NCBI GenBank assembly: GCA_039698075.1
Contig: JBDKTJ010000014.1
Location: 25,124-89,123, forward strand
DNA from: JAJFVC01 sp039698075
GTDB taxonomy: Bacteria; Planctomycetota; Planctomycetia; Pirellulales; Thermoguttaceae
Direction of reading: 5' to 3'
DNA length: 64,000 nt
The notes beneath the pieces were generated by a model that ran no database searches, had not been told where the DNA came from, and saw only the letters and a list, made by a program, of their open reading frames with translations. Shown in pieces: positions 23,396 to 32,580 of the stretch; position 1 is the stretch's first letter; each line of letters opens with the position of its first letter. A program made the position numbers and the translations under genes.

Positions 23396-26011
23396 ATGGA
23401 ACGACGTTTTGTCCTTTTTCTCGTTCTTTCCTTCGTCATTCTGGCCGCTTCGTACAGTCTGACGCCGCGTCCCAAGGCGACGCCGCCGAAACCGACCCCA
23501 ACCGCTAAATCGACGGCGCCCGAGTCGAAAAAAACGGCGCCCGAGTCAAAGAAGACGGCGGCTAAGGAGGATCCCAAACCGTCGAAGAAGCCGAACCACG
23601 ACGCCAAGGACGCCCCAAAGGCCGCGGCCGCCGTGCATGCCGAACCGGAATCGCCCGAGCGTTGGATCTCGCTCGGCTCGGCCGATCCCAAGGCCCCCTA
23701 TCGCATGTTGGTCACGTTGACCAACCGAGGAGCCGCCGTCACGCGCATCGAGTTGAACAGTCCGCATTCGAGCTACTGCGACATCGACGACCGCAGCGGA
23801 TATTTGGGCCACGTGGCGATCGACTCGGACGTAACCGGCGGCTGTCTGGTTCAAGTGGTCGGGCCCGGCACGCCCGCCGCCGAGGCCGGTCTGAAGCCCG
23901 GCGACGTGATTACGGCCGTCAATCAGTACCCGATCACCGATCGAAAATCGCTCGAAACCGTGTTGGCCGAAAAGACTCGGCCCAAGCGAACGGTGACGCT
24001 TTCGATTCGTCGCGACGGCGAGAAGAAAACACTGAAGCCAACGTTGCGTCGCCGCCCGCTGGAAGTGGTCAAGCCCGAGAACGACGATCCGCTGTCCATG
24101 TTGTTGACGCTCGATCGCGTCGACGATTTGAAGCTGTCGACCCAATGGGCCCGCGACGTCGCCGTGTATCGGCTGTCCGACGAATTGAAACTCAGTCACC
24201 AAGACTTGGCCGATTTGGACCTGGCCGACGTGCGGCTTTCACCGGACGGCGGAAAAGTTCGGCTGCGGGACGAAGACCCGAGCGTCCGGCAATGGGTGTC
24301 GCTGTCGGAATCCGCTTGTCGGGCGATGGGCGACTGGCAAACGCAGCGCGGCGACAAGCCCGGCCCGTTGTTCCTGACGCTGCCGTGCGGCGATTCGGGC
24401 GCTCGGCTCACGGCCGCCGACGTCCGCCGCATCATCGTCCGCGTGCGAACCGAGGAGCAGGAGTCCGGGCAGACGGGCGCATTCGCCGAGTTGGACGGCG
24501 TAAACTTGCGTCGGGGAATGTGGAAGCTCGTCGAGAACGACGCCGATCATGCCGTGTTTCGTCGGACGTTGCCGCAGTTCGGGTTGGAATTCACGAAAAT
24601 CTACCGGTTGGTCCGCGTGCCCGAGGCATCGCACCAGAATGATGATTTTCCGGCGTATCACTTGGAGTTCGACGTCGAGATTCGCAACATCAGCGGCGAG
24701 GCCCGAACGGTGGCCTATCGGCTCGACGGTCCGACGGGCCTTCCGACCGAAGGATACTGGTACGCCACGCGCGTGACGCGCACCGGCGGTTCCGGGCTCC
24801 GCGACTTCATCATTTCGCTGGGCAACAAAACGCCCGTCATGGTCGGCGCCATGACGATCGCCGGCGACAAGCCCGAATCGCCTCGGCCCGACAAGTCGCT
24901 CACGTACGTCGGCGTCGACGCCCAGTATTTTTCGGCCGTTTTGATGCCGGAGCGCAAGAATCCGGCCGACGTCTGGTTCGACGAGTTGATGCCGATCCGC
25001 GTCGGCAAGGTCGACAAGAAGCATCCGAACCTGACCGACGTCTCGTGCCGGTTGGTCGGCGCGGCCACTCCGCTGCGGCCCGACGGAAAGCTGGTGAACC
25101 ATTTCAAGTTGTTCGCCGGTCCCAAGAAGCCCGCGCTGCTGGAAAACACCGAGTATCAGCTTGGCGATCTCATTTATTACGGATGGCCGATTTTCGCGGT
25201 GGTGGCGGTGCCGCTGACCTACGTGTTGCACGGTTTCTTTTTCGTCGTGCGAAACTACGGGCTGGCGATCATTCTGCTGACCGTGTTCGTGCGCGGCTGC
25301 ATGTTCCCATTGAGCCGAAAACAGGTGATGGGGATGCAGAAGATGCAGCAGTTGCAGCCGGAGATCAAGAAAATCCAGGAGAAACACAAGAACAACCCCG
25401 AGGCCCGGACCAAGGCCCAGCAAGAGTTGTTCCGCAAGCACAACTACAATCCGCTGACCGGCTGCCTGCCGATTTTCATTCAAATGCCGGTGTTCATGGG
25501 GCTGTATCGCGCGCTGATGGTGGCGATCGAGCTGCGCGACGCGCCGTTGGTTTCGCATGGGCTGCGATGGTGCTCGAACCTGGCCGCCCCCGACATGCTG
25601 TTCCGTTGGCAGGCGTTCATGCCGAGCTTCATCGTCGACGGGCCGGGGCTGTTTTGGCTCGGCCCCTATTTCAATCTGCTTCCGATTCTGACGATCGTGC
25701 TGTTCATCTGGCAACAGAAGATGTTCATGCCGCCCGCCGCCGACGAACAGGCAGCGATGCAGCAGAAGATGATGCAGTACATGATGATTTTCATGGGCCT
25801 GATGTTCTTCAAGGTGGCCAGCGGTCTGTGCATCTACTTTGTGGCTTCGAGTTTGTGGAGCGTGGCCGAGCGACAGTTCCTGCCCAAGGCGTTGCCGCCG
25901 GCCGGCCAAGCCGAGACCCGAGCGCAGGCCAAGGCCCGCGAGCGTCAAGCGGCCGACGCCGCCAAACCAAAGAAGGACCGTCCGTCGAAAATGGGATGGT
26001 GGAAAAAGTAA
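23396..26011 (+). CDS. yidC: Membrane protein insertase YidC with PDZ domain and integrase-like insertion
   Basis: 871 residues, much longer than a usual YidC (about 550). One N-terminal helix and a Lys/Pro-rich linker lead to the periplasmic part. A PDZ domain sits at about 136-220 (GYLGHVAI, VVGPGTPAAEAGLKPGDVI). A P1-type beta domain resumes at about 362 (ELDGVNLRRGMW). The conserved insertase core is at about 590-830 (YGLAIILLTVFVRGCMFPLSRKQ, NPLTGCLPIFIQMPVFMGLYR). It inserts membrane proteins alone or with SecYEG. The stretch 247-361 between PDZ and P1 does not fit YidC and looks like part of a tyrosine recombinase (see findings). The PDZ itself occurs in YidC of other Pirellulales as I recall it. 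Confidence 0.92.
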   Translation: MERRFVLFLVLSFVILAASYSLTPRPKATPPKPTPTAKSTAPESKKTAPESKKTAAKEDPKPSKKPNHDAKDAPKAAAAVHAEPESPERWISLGSADPKAPYRMLVTLTNRGAAVTRIELNSPHSSYCDIDDRSGYLGHVAIDSDVTGGCLVQVVGPGTPAAEAGLKPGDVITAVNQYPITDRKSLETVLAEKTRPKRTVTLSIRRDGEKKTLKPTLRRRPLEVVKPENDDPLSMLLTLDRVDDLKLSTQWARDVAVYRLSDELKLSHQDLADLDLADVRLSPDGGKVRLRDEDPSVRQWVSLSESACRAMGDWQTQRGDKPGPLFLTLPCGDSGARLTAADVRRIIVRVRTEEQESGQTGAFAELDGVNLRRGMWKLVENDADHAVFRRTLPQFGLEFTKIYRLVRVPEASHQNDDFPAYHLEFDVEIRNISGEARTVAYRLDGPTGLPTEGYWYATRVTRTGGSGLRDFIISLGNKTPVMVGAMTIAGDKPESPRPDKSLTYVGVDAQYFSAVLMPERKNPADVWFDELMPIRVGKVDKKHPNLTDVSCRLVGAATPLRPDGKLVNHFKLFAGPKKPALLENTEYQLGDLIYYGWPIFAVVAVPLTYVLHGFFFVVRNYGLAIILLTVFVRGCMFPLSRKQVMGMQKMQQLQPEIKKIQEKHKNNPEARTKAQQELFRKHNYNPLTGCLPIFIQMPVFMGLYRALMVAIELRDAPLVSHGLRWCSNLAAPDMLFRWQAFMPSFIVDGPGLFWLGPYFNLLPILTIVLFIWQQKMFMPPAADEQAAMQQKMMQYMMIFMGLMFFKVASGLCIYFVASSLWSVAERQFLPKALPPAGQAETRAQAKARERQAADAAKPKKDRPSKMGWWKK

Positions 26012-26030
26012 CGGCGTTTTGACGTCCGCA

Positions 26031-26444
26031 TCAAACGCGCATCACATCCAACTGCGACCGAATCGCCTCCAAGGGCACCAGCCGGCCGTGATTGCAGCCG
26101 CGGCATCGTTCGGCCGCGTCTTGCCAGGCCTCGGGCGACGCCAGATTCGACGTCCAAAACGGCCACGTCCGACACTGGCGAGGCCGCGCGGCGTACACTT
26201 GGCACATGCGTTTTTCGCCGTCGAGAAACACGCAATCGCCATTGCTCCATTCGATCAGGCTTTTTCGGATCCCGACCTTGCGGACGTAACGCCGCTCGAA
26301 CTCGGGCACGTCGACGCCGACCGCCGCGGCCATCGCCTCGATCTCCGACTTGTTGACCCAAACATAGCCCGGCGCCCCGGTGCAGCAATCGCCGCAGCCG
26401 GCGCACGAAAACTTCAGCCCGTCACGAAACCACGGATCGCTCAC
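26031..26444 (-). CDS. YkgJ-family cysteine-cluster protein
   Basis: 137 residues with the family pattern of paired cysteines: CAGCGDCC near the N terminus, CVFL/MCQVYAARPRQCRTWPFW in the middle and CRGC near the end. The family is thought to bind zinc or an Fe-S cluster; its role is unknown. Its start overlaps the stop of the FAD/Fe-S dehydrogenase gene (ATGA), so it is translated with that protein and might assist it. Confidence 0.85.
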   Translation of the reverse strand: MSDPWFRDGLKFSCAGCGDCCTGAPGYVWVNKSEIEAMAAAVGVDVPEFERRYVRKVGIRKSLIEWSNGDCVFLDGEKRMCQVYAARPRQCRTWPFWTSNLASPEAWQDAAERCRGCNHGRLVPLEAIRSQLDVMRV

Positions 26445-29400
26445 GTTGCAGTCAGCTCCTCGCCCGACGAAACCAACAGGCGAGCGACCTCGGGCATCAG
26501 TCCGTACGCCAGGGCCAACAGTTTGATGGGATGGAGCGTCGGTTTGGCCGCGCCTTGCTCCATTTGAATTTTACACGCGCTGCACTCGGTCGCGCCGGCC
26601 TGAATCGAAGGGTCGCGCAACCGGGAAATGAGTTTCCAGCCCGCCCTGAGGCTGTTGCGGTAGTTCTTGTGCAACAGGCCGTAGGTGCCGGCCATTCCAC
26701 AGCAGCCGGCCTCGACCCCACGCAACTGCACGCCGGGGATCAGCCCCAGCAGTTGCCGCCCGGGCGTCCCAACGCCCAACGCCCGCAAATGACACGGCAG
26801 GTGATAGCCGATCGCCAGATTGAGCGGCCGGAAATCGAGCTGCAATTGGCCGCGCACGTGCATCTGCCAGAGGTAGTCGCACGCATCGCTGCTGTGGGCC
26901 GCCACCAGCCGGGCGTCGTCCTCGTCGAGCAACTGCGGGTATTCATGGCGAAGGCACAACGCGGCGGCCGGCTCCGTCGTCACGACGTGATAGCCCTGGC
27001 GAACCGCCTCGGACAACGTCGCGACGTTGCGTTCGGCCAAATGCCGGGCGTGATCGATCGCGCCGGCGGCGATCGACGGCATGCCCGCCGGACGCTGATC
27101 CGGAGGCACGTACACCGCCACGCCATTGTGCTCCAACACCGCCACCGCGGCCTCGGCCAACTGCGGATCGAAATAGTTTGCATACACGTCGACAAAGTAA
27201 AGCACCTTTTGCGGACCGCGCCGCAACGGACGAGCGCCATGGCGTCGTCGAATCGTCCGCCGCAGAAAGTTGCGCGCACTGACGCGAGGCAGCTTCCGCC
27301 CCTGCGAAATGCCGACCATTTTCTCCAAAAGCCACCGCATCTGGCGGTTGGCCAGCGCCCAGTTGACCGGCGCCGACGCCACGCCCGCCATGCCGCCGAG
27401 CAAATCGAGCCGCGTCATGGCCCAATCGGCCAGCGACAACCCATTGGCCGCGACGAACGCCCCTTTGCTTTCACGCATCAGCCGAGGAACGTCCACGCCC
27501 GCCGGACACTCCAACCGACAGCTATGACAGTGGACGCACAGGTCGACGATCGTCTTGAACTCGTCGCTGGTCAACAGATGCAGATCGAGCTGGCCGGTCA
27601 ACACGCCGCGAATCAAATTCGCCTTGGCCCGGGGCGACGCCTCTTCGCCCAACGCGAACCGGAAAATCGGGCACATCCGGCTGTTCGGCGACTGCGTGCG
27701 GCACTCTCCGCAGCGGTTGCAATCGGACACCGGTCCATGCACCCGCGCAGGATCCCAATTCAATTGCAACTCGACCAGATTCCGCAGCGCCGGCGCGGCT
27801 GTTTCGTCCGGTGCAGCGGACGACGCCGACTCGCCGGCCTCCGACGGTTCCGACGTCGACGCGGGCGTCTGCAACGGCGGGCAAAGATAGCGCGTCAGCA
27901 GCTCGGGATCGTCGCCGACGATTTTGCCCGGGTTCAAAATATTTTGCGGATCGAAAATCCGTTTGATTTCGACAAAGACGTCGTAGAGCGGGCCGGCCTG
28001 GTTGCGCAGGAACGGCGTTCGACTCAGCCCGCAGGCGTGCTCGCCGCCGAGAATGCCGCCGATGGCCGTCACCTCGCAATACAACTCGTCGGCCAGCCGC
28101 CGGATGCGTTCCACGTCGTCGGGACTCGACAGATCGAGGAACGGCTGGATGTGCAACTGACCGTGTCCGGCGTGGCAAAACAGCGCCGCCGTGACCAGGT
28201 TTCGCTTGAGCACGTTTTGGAGCCGGACCAAAAAATCGGGCAGCGCGTCGGGCGGCACCGCCACGTCGTCCACGACCGGCACCGGACGACTCGGCCCCTT
28301 CAACCGATACAACGTCGGCCGCACCTTGTCGACCAGGTGCCAAAACAGCTCGATCTCGTCGTCCTCGAACGCCTGACGCGCCCCGAACGCCATGCGTTTT
28401 TGATGCCAAAGCTCGTCGACCATCCGACGGATCTGGTCGCGAATCTCCAACGGATCGTCGCCCTCTTGTTCGACCAGCAGCACGGCCTCGGCCTCGGGCG
28501 GAATCAACTGGTTGAAACGCGGCTCGCCTTCCCGAGCGAGACTGACGTGCCGGCGATCCATCAAATCGCACGCCGTGGGCTTAAACGCCAGAATGTCGAG
28601 CACCGTTCGCGCCGCTTTTTCCACGCTGTCGAACAACAACAGCGCCGCGCCGCGATGGCGAGCCAGCGGCTCGGTGTTCAACAGCGCCTCGGTGACCAAC
28701 GCCAACGTGCCTTCCGAGCCGGTCAGCAGCGCCGGCAGATCGAGATAGTCGTCGCCCAGCACGTCGGCCAGATGATATCCGCAATGGCTCAACGGCCCGA
28801 GCGGCCGTCCCTGGCGAATCACCTCGGCCCGCTGCCGCAACAACGCGGCCACCTGATTGACCAGATCGCGTTTTCTCGGGATGGTGCTGACGCTGACGCC
28901 ATCGGCCAATGGTTCCCGGCCTAATTCCAACACGTGACCGTCGGCCAACACGACTTGCAGACTTTGCACGTGCCGCCGGGTGGATCCGTATTTGAGCCGC
29001 CGGCTGCCGGCCGCGTCCACCGCGATCATGCTGCCGACGGTGGTAACGGCGCTGGTGGTCGGATCGGGCCCGAACAGCCGTCCCGCCCGGCGCAACTGCC
29101 AATTCAGCCGTTCGTGAACGATGCCCGCCTGCACGCGAACCCGGGCGCCGTCCTGCCGGATGATGCGATGCAGATGCGTGGAAAAGTCGATGCAGAGGCC
29201 CGGCCCGAGCGATTCGCCGGCCACGCCGGTTCCGGCGCCTCGGGCATGGACCGGAATGCGTTTTTGGGCGGCATATTGAACGCACGCCGCCACGTCGGCC
29301 GAACAGCGAGGCCGTACGACGCCTTGCGGGCGAATCTCGTAAATGCTGGCATCCGCGGCGAACAGTTGCAGAAAAACGTCGTCGCAACGCGCCTCGCCCG

Positions 29401-29458
29401 TCATGAGTCCGCGCAGATCGTCCTGGATGCGTTCGCGCTGCTGATCGAGTGGGCTCAT
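26441..29458 (-). CDS. FAD-binding and Fe-S-binding oxidoreductase (Dld/GlcD-GlcF fusion type)
   Basis: 1005 residues. FAD-binding type-4 domain in the first ~260 residues (VHARGAGTGVAGESLGPG), FAD-oxidase C-terminal domain to about 530 (HAGHGQLHIQP), two ferredoxin-type cluster motifs (CNRCGECR near 577, CVHCHSCRLEC near 640), and two cysteine-rich CCG-like domains (LPCHLRALG; AGCCGMAGTYG; CSACKIQME). This fuses the activities of GlcD and GlcF and is typical of respiratory D-lactate or glycolate dehydrogenases that feed quinones. Substrate cannot be decided. Coupled by ATGA to the YkgJ-like gene. Confidence 0.9.
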   Translation of the reverse strand: MSPLDQQRERIQDDLRGLMTGEARCDDVFLQLFAADASIYEIRPQGVVRPRCSADVAACVQYAAQKRIPVHARGAGTGVAGESLGPGLCIDFSTHLHRIIRQDGARVRVQAGIVHERLNWQLRRAGRLFGPDPTTSAVTTVGSMIAVDAAGSRRLKYGSTRRHVQSLQVVLADGHVLELGREPLADGVSVSTIPRKRDLVNQVAALLRQRAEVIRQGRPLGPLSHCGYHLADVLGDDYLDLPALLTGSEGTLALVTEALLNTEPLARHRGAALLLFDSVEKAARTVLDILAFKPTACDLMDRRHVSLAREGEPRFNQLIPPEAEAVLLVEQEGDDPLEIRDQIRRMVDELWHQKRMAFGARQAFEDDEIELFWHLVDKVRPTLYRLKGPSRPVPVVDDVAVPPDALPDFLVRLQNVLKRNLVTAALFCHAGHGQLHIQPFLDLSSPDDVERIRRLADELYCEVTAIGGILGGEHACGLSRTPFLRNQAGPLYDVFVEIKRIFDPQNILNPGKIVGDDPELLTRYLCPPLQTPASTSEPSEAGESASSAAPDETAAPALRNLVELQLNWDPARVHGPVSDCNRCGECRTQSPNSRMCPIFRFALGEEASPRAKANLIRGVLTGQLDLHLLTSDEFKTIVDLCVHCHSCRLECPAGVDVPRLMRESKGAFVAANGLSLADWAMTRLDLLGGMAGVASAPVNWALANRQMRWLLEKMVGISQGRKLPRVSARNFLRRTIRRRHGARPLRRGPQKVLYFVDVYANYFDPQLAEAAVAVLEHNGVAVYVPPDQRPAGMPSIAAGAIDHARHLAERNVATLSEAVRQGYHVVTTEPAAALCLRHEYPQLLDEDDARLVAAHSSDACDYLWQMHVRGQLQLDFRPLNLAIGYHLPCHLRALGVGTPGRQLLGLIPGVQLRGVEAGCCGMAGTYGLLHKNYRNSLRAGWKLISRLRDPSIQAGATECSACKIQMEQGAAKPTLHPIKLLALAYGLMPEVARLLVSSGEELTAT

Positions 29459-29553
29459 GCGTCGCCCTCTTCGGCTTTCGAGCCGTCGTCCCTACCGACT
29501 AGTTTGTACGCCGTCCGCGAGCCGCAGGACCTCCCGCCTCTCGCAAAACGCAC

Positions 29554-30186
29554 CTACCGATTTCCGTAGATCAGCGTCATCAACTCGGCGCGGGTCGATG
29601 CCTTGTCGCGGAAACAACCCTTCATGGCCGACGTGACGCAAACCGAGCCCGGCTTGCGAATGCCGCGAATCGTCATGCAGGTGTGCACCGCCTCGACGAT
29701 GACGGCCACGCCCTTCGCCTGCAATTCCTCGACCAGCAAATTGGCGATTTCCTCGGTCATACGCTCTTGCACTTGCGGGCGACGCGCGACCTCCTCGACC
29801 ACCCGGGCCAACTTGCTCAACCCGATCACGCGCTTGCCCGGCAAATACGCCACGTGCGCCGTGCCCATGAACGGCAGCATGTGATGCTCGCACATGCTGT
29901 TGAAACTGATGCCGCGCACCAACACCACTTCGTCGCAGGTTTCCGTGAAGAATTTTCGCAGATGACGCCGCGGATCCTGATGCAGCCCGCCGAACAACTC
30001 GGCGTACATGCGGGCCACCCGCAGCGGGGTCTCTCGCAACCCCTCACGGTCCGGGTCCTCGCCAATGGCAAGCAACAATTCACGCACCGCCCGGGCGATC
30101 CGCGGTTGATCGACCTGAGACGAATCCTCACGGCCCTGTCGGTCGTCGGTTTCGGCGTCCAGACTGCCGGTTTCTTGATCGCTCAT
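29554..30186 (-). CDS. folE: GTP cyclohydrolase I
   Basis: 210 residues. Hallmarks: REGLRETPLRVARMY, the zinc/catalytic CEHHMLPF, VIGLSKLARVV and the C-terminal CMTIRGIRKPGS. The enzyme converts GTP to dihydroneopterin triphosphate for folate or deazapurine synthesis. The ATG at 30186 gives a short N-terminal extension of about 30 residues. It has its own promoter in the end of the preceding gene. A QueD-like pterin enzyme encoded at 44077 would use the same product. Confidence 0.95.
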   Translation of the reverse strand: MSDQETGSLDAETDDRQGREDSSQVDQPRIARAVRELLLAIGEDPDREGLRETPLRVARMYAELFGGLHQDPRRHLRKFFTETCDEVVLVRGISFNSMCEHHMLPFMGTAHVAYLPGKRVIGLSKLARVVEEVARRPQVQERMTEEIANLLVEELQAKGVAVIVEAVHTCMTIRGIRKPGSVCVTSAMKGCFRDKASTRAELMTLIYGNR

Positions 30187-30263
30187 GCAAGACACGGTTG
30201 AAAATCTTCGTTTTTTTCTGACAGTCAACAAAAAACCCAACGACGCCGAAACGGAAGCTACTC

Positions 30264-30292
30264 ATCTTAAGAGCCAGGCCGGCGGCTGTCAA
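30264..30292 (-). promoter_or_regulatory. Sigma70-type promoter of folE
   Basis: TTGACA, 17-base spacer, TAAGAT on the reverse strand, giving a start near 30257 and a leader of about 70 bases. The -35 box overlaps the last codons of the LON-domain gene, so folE can be expressed independently of it. Confidence 0.6.
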
Positions 30293-30990
30293 TTCTCGCT
30301 GAACGCGGGCGGAAACGCCGCCGAGGGGCGATCCGCGGCCTCAACACCGGCCTGGTCAAGATGAGCCAGCAACAGTTCGGCCCGCCGACACACATTCAAT
30401 TCGCTGAGCAATCGCTGTTTGGCGGCAAGTCGGATGTCGAGCATGTAGCCAATCACGTCGGTCAGCACGCCCAGCGGAACGTCGTCGCCCAACAATTGAT
30501 CCACTTGTTCCTGCACCTCCGGCAGCGAAGGCAACAACGGCGTCACCGCCTCGCACAGCCGCTGGCGCAAGGTCGCCTGCCGAGCCGCCGCAGCCGCCGG
30601 ACACTGGTCGTCGCACAGTTCGACCATCGCCTCGCGAAACCGATGCAACGGCTTGATTTCTCGAACCAGCCGAGCCCGACGCACCCCCAACAGCAACACG
30701 TTGTACGTTCCGTCGGCCAGCCGGTGGTAGGTCGTGATATGCCCCAGACAAGCCATGGAATACAGCGAGGGCCGCCCTTCGTAGTTTGCCTCCCAGCCGG
30801 GCGTCAGCATCGCCATGGCGATCAGTCGATCGTCGGCCAGTGCGTTTTCAAGCAGTTCCCGATACCGTGGTTCAAAAACGCGCAGCGGCTGCATCACATG
30901 CGGAAACAGCACCAGGTTCGGCAACGGAAACAACCGGACCCTGCCCGAAAACTTTTCCAGCGACTGCGTCAGATCGTCGAACGTGGCCAT
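30289..30990 (-). CDS. LON N-terminal (substrate-binding) domain protein
   Basis: 233 residues. The N-terminal part (RLFPLPNLVLFPHVMQPLRVFEPRY, then MACLGHITTY and YNVLLLGVRRARLV) is the LON substrate-binding domain without ATPase or protease. Helical C-terminal region follows. Stand-alone members are widespread and of unknown role. ATG with GAGGAG about eight bases upstream. Divergent from nth. Confidence 0.88.
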   Translation of the reverse strand: MATFDDLTQSLEKFSGRVRLFPLPNLVLFPHVMQPLRVFEPRYRELLENALADDRLIAMAMLTPGWEANYEGRPSLYSMACLGHITTYHRLADGTYNVLLLGVRRARLVREIKPLHRFREAMVELCDDQCPAAAAARQATLRQRLCEAVTPLLPSLPEVQEQVDQLLGDDVPLGVLTDVIGYMLDIRLAAKQRLLSELNVCRRAELLLAHLDQAGVEAADRPSAAFPPAFSEN

Positions 30991-31083
30991 GGCGAACCGC
31001 TCCTCATTTATAAAAATTATAGGCAGATTTCGCGTCAAAAGCCAATTTCGCCCGGCCGGTTGGCCGACATTCCGCTCCGTCCC

Positions 31084-31113
31084 TTGACAGACGCGGTCCT
31101 TCGGGACGACAAT
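31084..31113 (+). promoter_or_regulatory. Probable promoter of nth
   Basis: TTGACA, 18-base spacer, GACAAT, ending 49 bases before the nth start. The -10 box is imperfect (one mismatch at the first base). Lies in the divergent gap between the LON-domain gene and nth. Confidence 0.45.
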
Positions 31114-31162
31114 CCCGTTTTCCACCGGACAAGACCTTTCTCGATCTTCCGCTTTCGCCGCC

Positions 31163-31822
31163 ATGACCGCCGACAACGCCAAACAACATGCCCTGCAAGT
31201 GGCCCGAGGCCTGGCCAAAGCGTATCCCGACGCCGCGTGCTCGCTCGACTTTCACACCCCGCTCGAGTTGCTTATTGCAACCATGTTGTCAGCCCAATGC
31301 ACCGACGTGCGGGTCAATCAGGTGACGCCGGCGTTGTTTCAAAAATATCCGACGGCGGCCGATTTCGCCCGGGCCGATCGGGCCGAACTGGAACGCGACA
31401 TCCAAAGCACCGGATTCTTTCGCAACAAGGCGAAAAACATCCAAGGCTGCTGCCAGACGCTGCTCGAACGCTACGACGGCGAAGTCCCGCAGCGGCTCGA
31501 TCAACTGGTCGAGTTGCCGGGCGTGGGTCGAAAGACGGCCAATGTGGTGCTGGGCACGGCGTTCGGCATTGCGTCGGGCGTCGTGGTCGACACCCACGTG
31601 GGCCGGCTCAGCCGCCGACTTGGGTTGACCGCGGAAAAAGACCCCGAAAAAATCGAACGCGATCTGATGGGACAATTGCCGAAGCGTGAGTGGATCGCGC
31701 TCGCCCATCGCATGATCCAGCATGGACGCCGCTGTTGCACGGCCCGAAATCCGAATTGCGACGAATGTCCGCTGCGAGCGATCTGCCCGCGAATCGGCGT
31801 CGAAAAGAAACCTAAAAAATAG
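31163..31822 (+). CDS. nth: Endonuclease III
   Basis: 219 residues. The helix-hairpin-helix LPGVGRKTANVVLG, the catalytic Lys inside GVGRKTA and the Asp in VDTHVGRLSRRLG are present, with the [4Fe-4S] site CTARNPNCDECPLRAIC (C-x6-C-x2-C-x5-C) at the C terminus. The enzyme removes oxidised pyrimidines and cleaves the abasic site. Tightly followed by dcd with an 84-base gap. Confidence 0.96.
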   Translation: MTADNAKQHALQVARGLAKAYPDAACSLDFHTPLELLIATMLSAQCTDVRVNQVTPALFQKYPTAADFARADRAELERDIQSTGFFRNKAKNIQGCCQTLLERYDGEVPQRLDQLVELPGVGRKTANVVLGTAFGIASGVVVDTHVGRLSRRLGLTAEKDPEKIERDLMGQLPKREWIALAHRMIQHGRRCCTARNPNCDECPLRAICPRIGVEKKPKK

Positions 31823-31906
31823 GAGCCTTTGCAAAATCGCAAGCGGTTGAACCGCGTTGTGACCGCAAGGCTCCACGCCCTGACCTTTGCACCCCTTATC
31901 TCCACC

Positions 31907-32482
31907 ATGGTCCTATCCGGTCAAGAAATACATCGTCAACTCGGCAAGAACATCACGATCGACCCGTTCGACCCATTGCGGCTGAACCCGAACAGCTACA
32001 ATCTGACGCTGCACGATGAGTTGCTGGTCTACGAAGAGGTCGTGCTCGACATGCGCCGGGCCAATCGCGTCCGACGACTGACGATTCCGTCCGAAGGATT
32101 GGTCCTTCAGCCCAACCAGCTCTATTTGGGTCGAACCGTCGAACGGACCGAAACGCACAATCTCGTGCCGATGATCGAGGGCCGGTCGTCGATCGGGCGG
32201 CTGGGGCTGTTCGTCCACGTGACGGCCGGCTTCGGCGACGTGGGGTTTTGCGGCTACTGGACACTCGAAATGTTCGCCGTGCAGCCGATCCGTATCTATG
32301 CCGGGGTGGCTATCTGCCAAATTTTCTACCACGACATCCTCGGCGATTTTGTCGAGTACCACAGCGACAAGTACCAACACAACAACGACATCCAGCCCAG
32401 TCTGTTGTTCAAGGAGCTCGTCCCCGAAGGCAGCCAAGACACACAGCTCAAGCTACCTTTTGGGATGGAGCATTCAAAATAG
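31907..32482 (+). CDS. dcd: dCTP deaminase
   Basis: 191 residues, full length for the trimeric deaminase/dUTPase superfamily. Motifs: DPFDPLRLNPNSYNLTL near the N terminus, IEGRSSIGRLGLFVHVTAGFGDVGF and the catalytic Glu region GYWTLEMFAVQP. It produces dUTP from dCTP for thymidylate synthesis; a bifunctional dCTP deaminase/dUTPase cannot be ruled out. The ATG at 31907 begins MVLSGQEI as in relatives. Confidence 0.9.
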   Translation: MVLSGQEIHRQLGKNITIDPFDPLRLNPNSYNLTLHDELLVYEEVVLDMRRANRVRRLTIPSEGLVLQPNQLYLGRTVERTETHNLVPMIEGRSSIGRLGLFVHVTAGFGDVGFCGYWTLEMFAVQPIRIYAGVAICQIFYHDILGDFVEYHSDKYQHNNDIQPSLLFKELVPEGSQDTQLKLPFGMEHSK

Positions 32483-32545
32483 AAAAGCTAGGCAAGGACA
32501 GCACCCCGACGCCATAGCGTCAAAATGCCCCCCTCTATTTTCGTA

Positions 32546-32574
32546 TTGACGCATGATACACCCCATGGTACATT
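32546..32574 (+). promoter_or_regulatory. Promoter of the TetR-RND operon, apparently giving a leaderless mRNA
   Basis: TTGACG, exactly 17 bases, TACATT. The ATG of tetR begins seven bases after the -10 box, where transcription would be expected to start, and there is no ribosome site. A clear TetR operator palindrome was not identified by eye. Confidence 0.55.
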
Positions 32575-32580
32575 TATATC

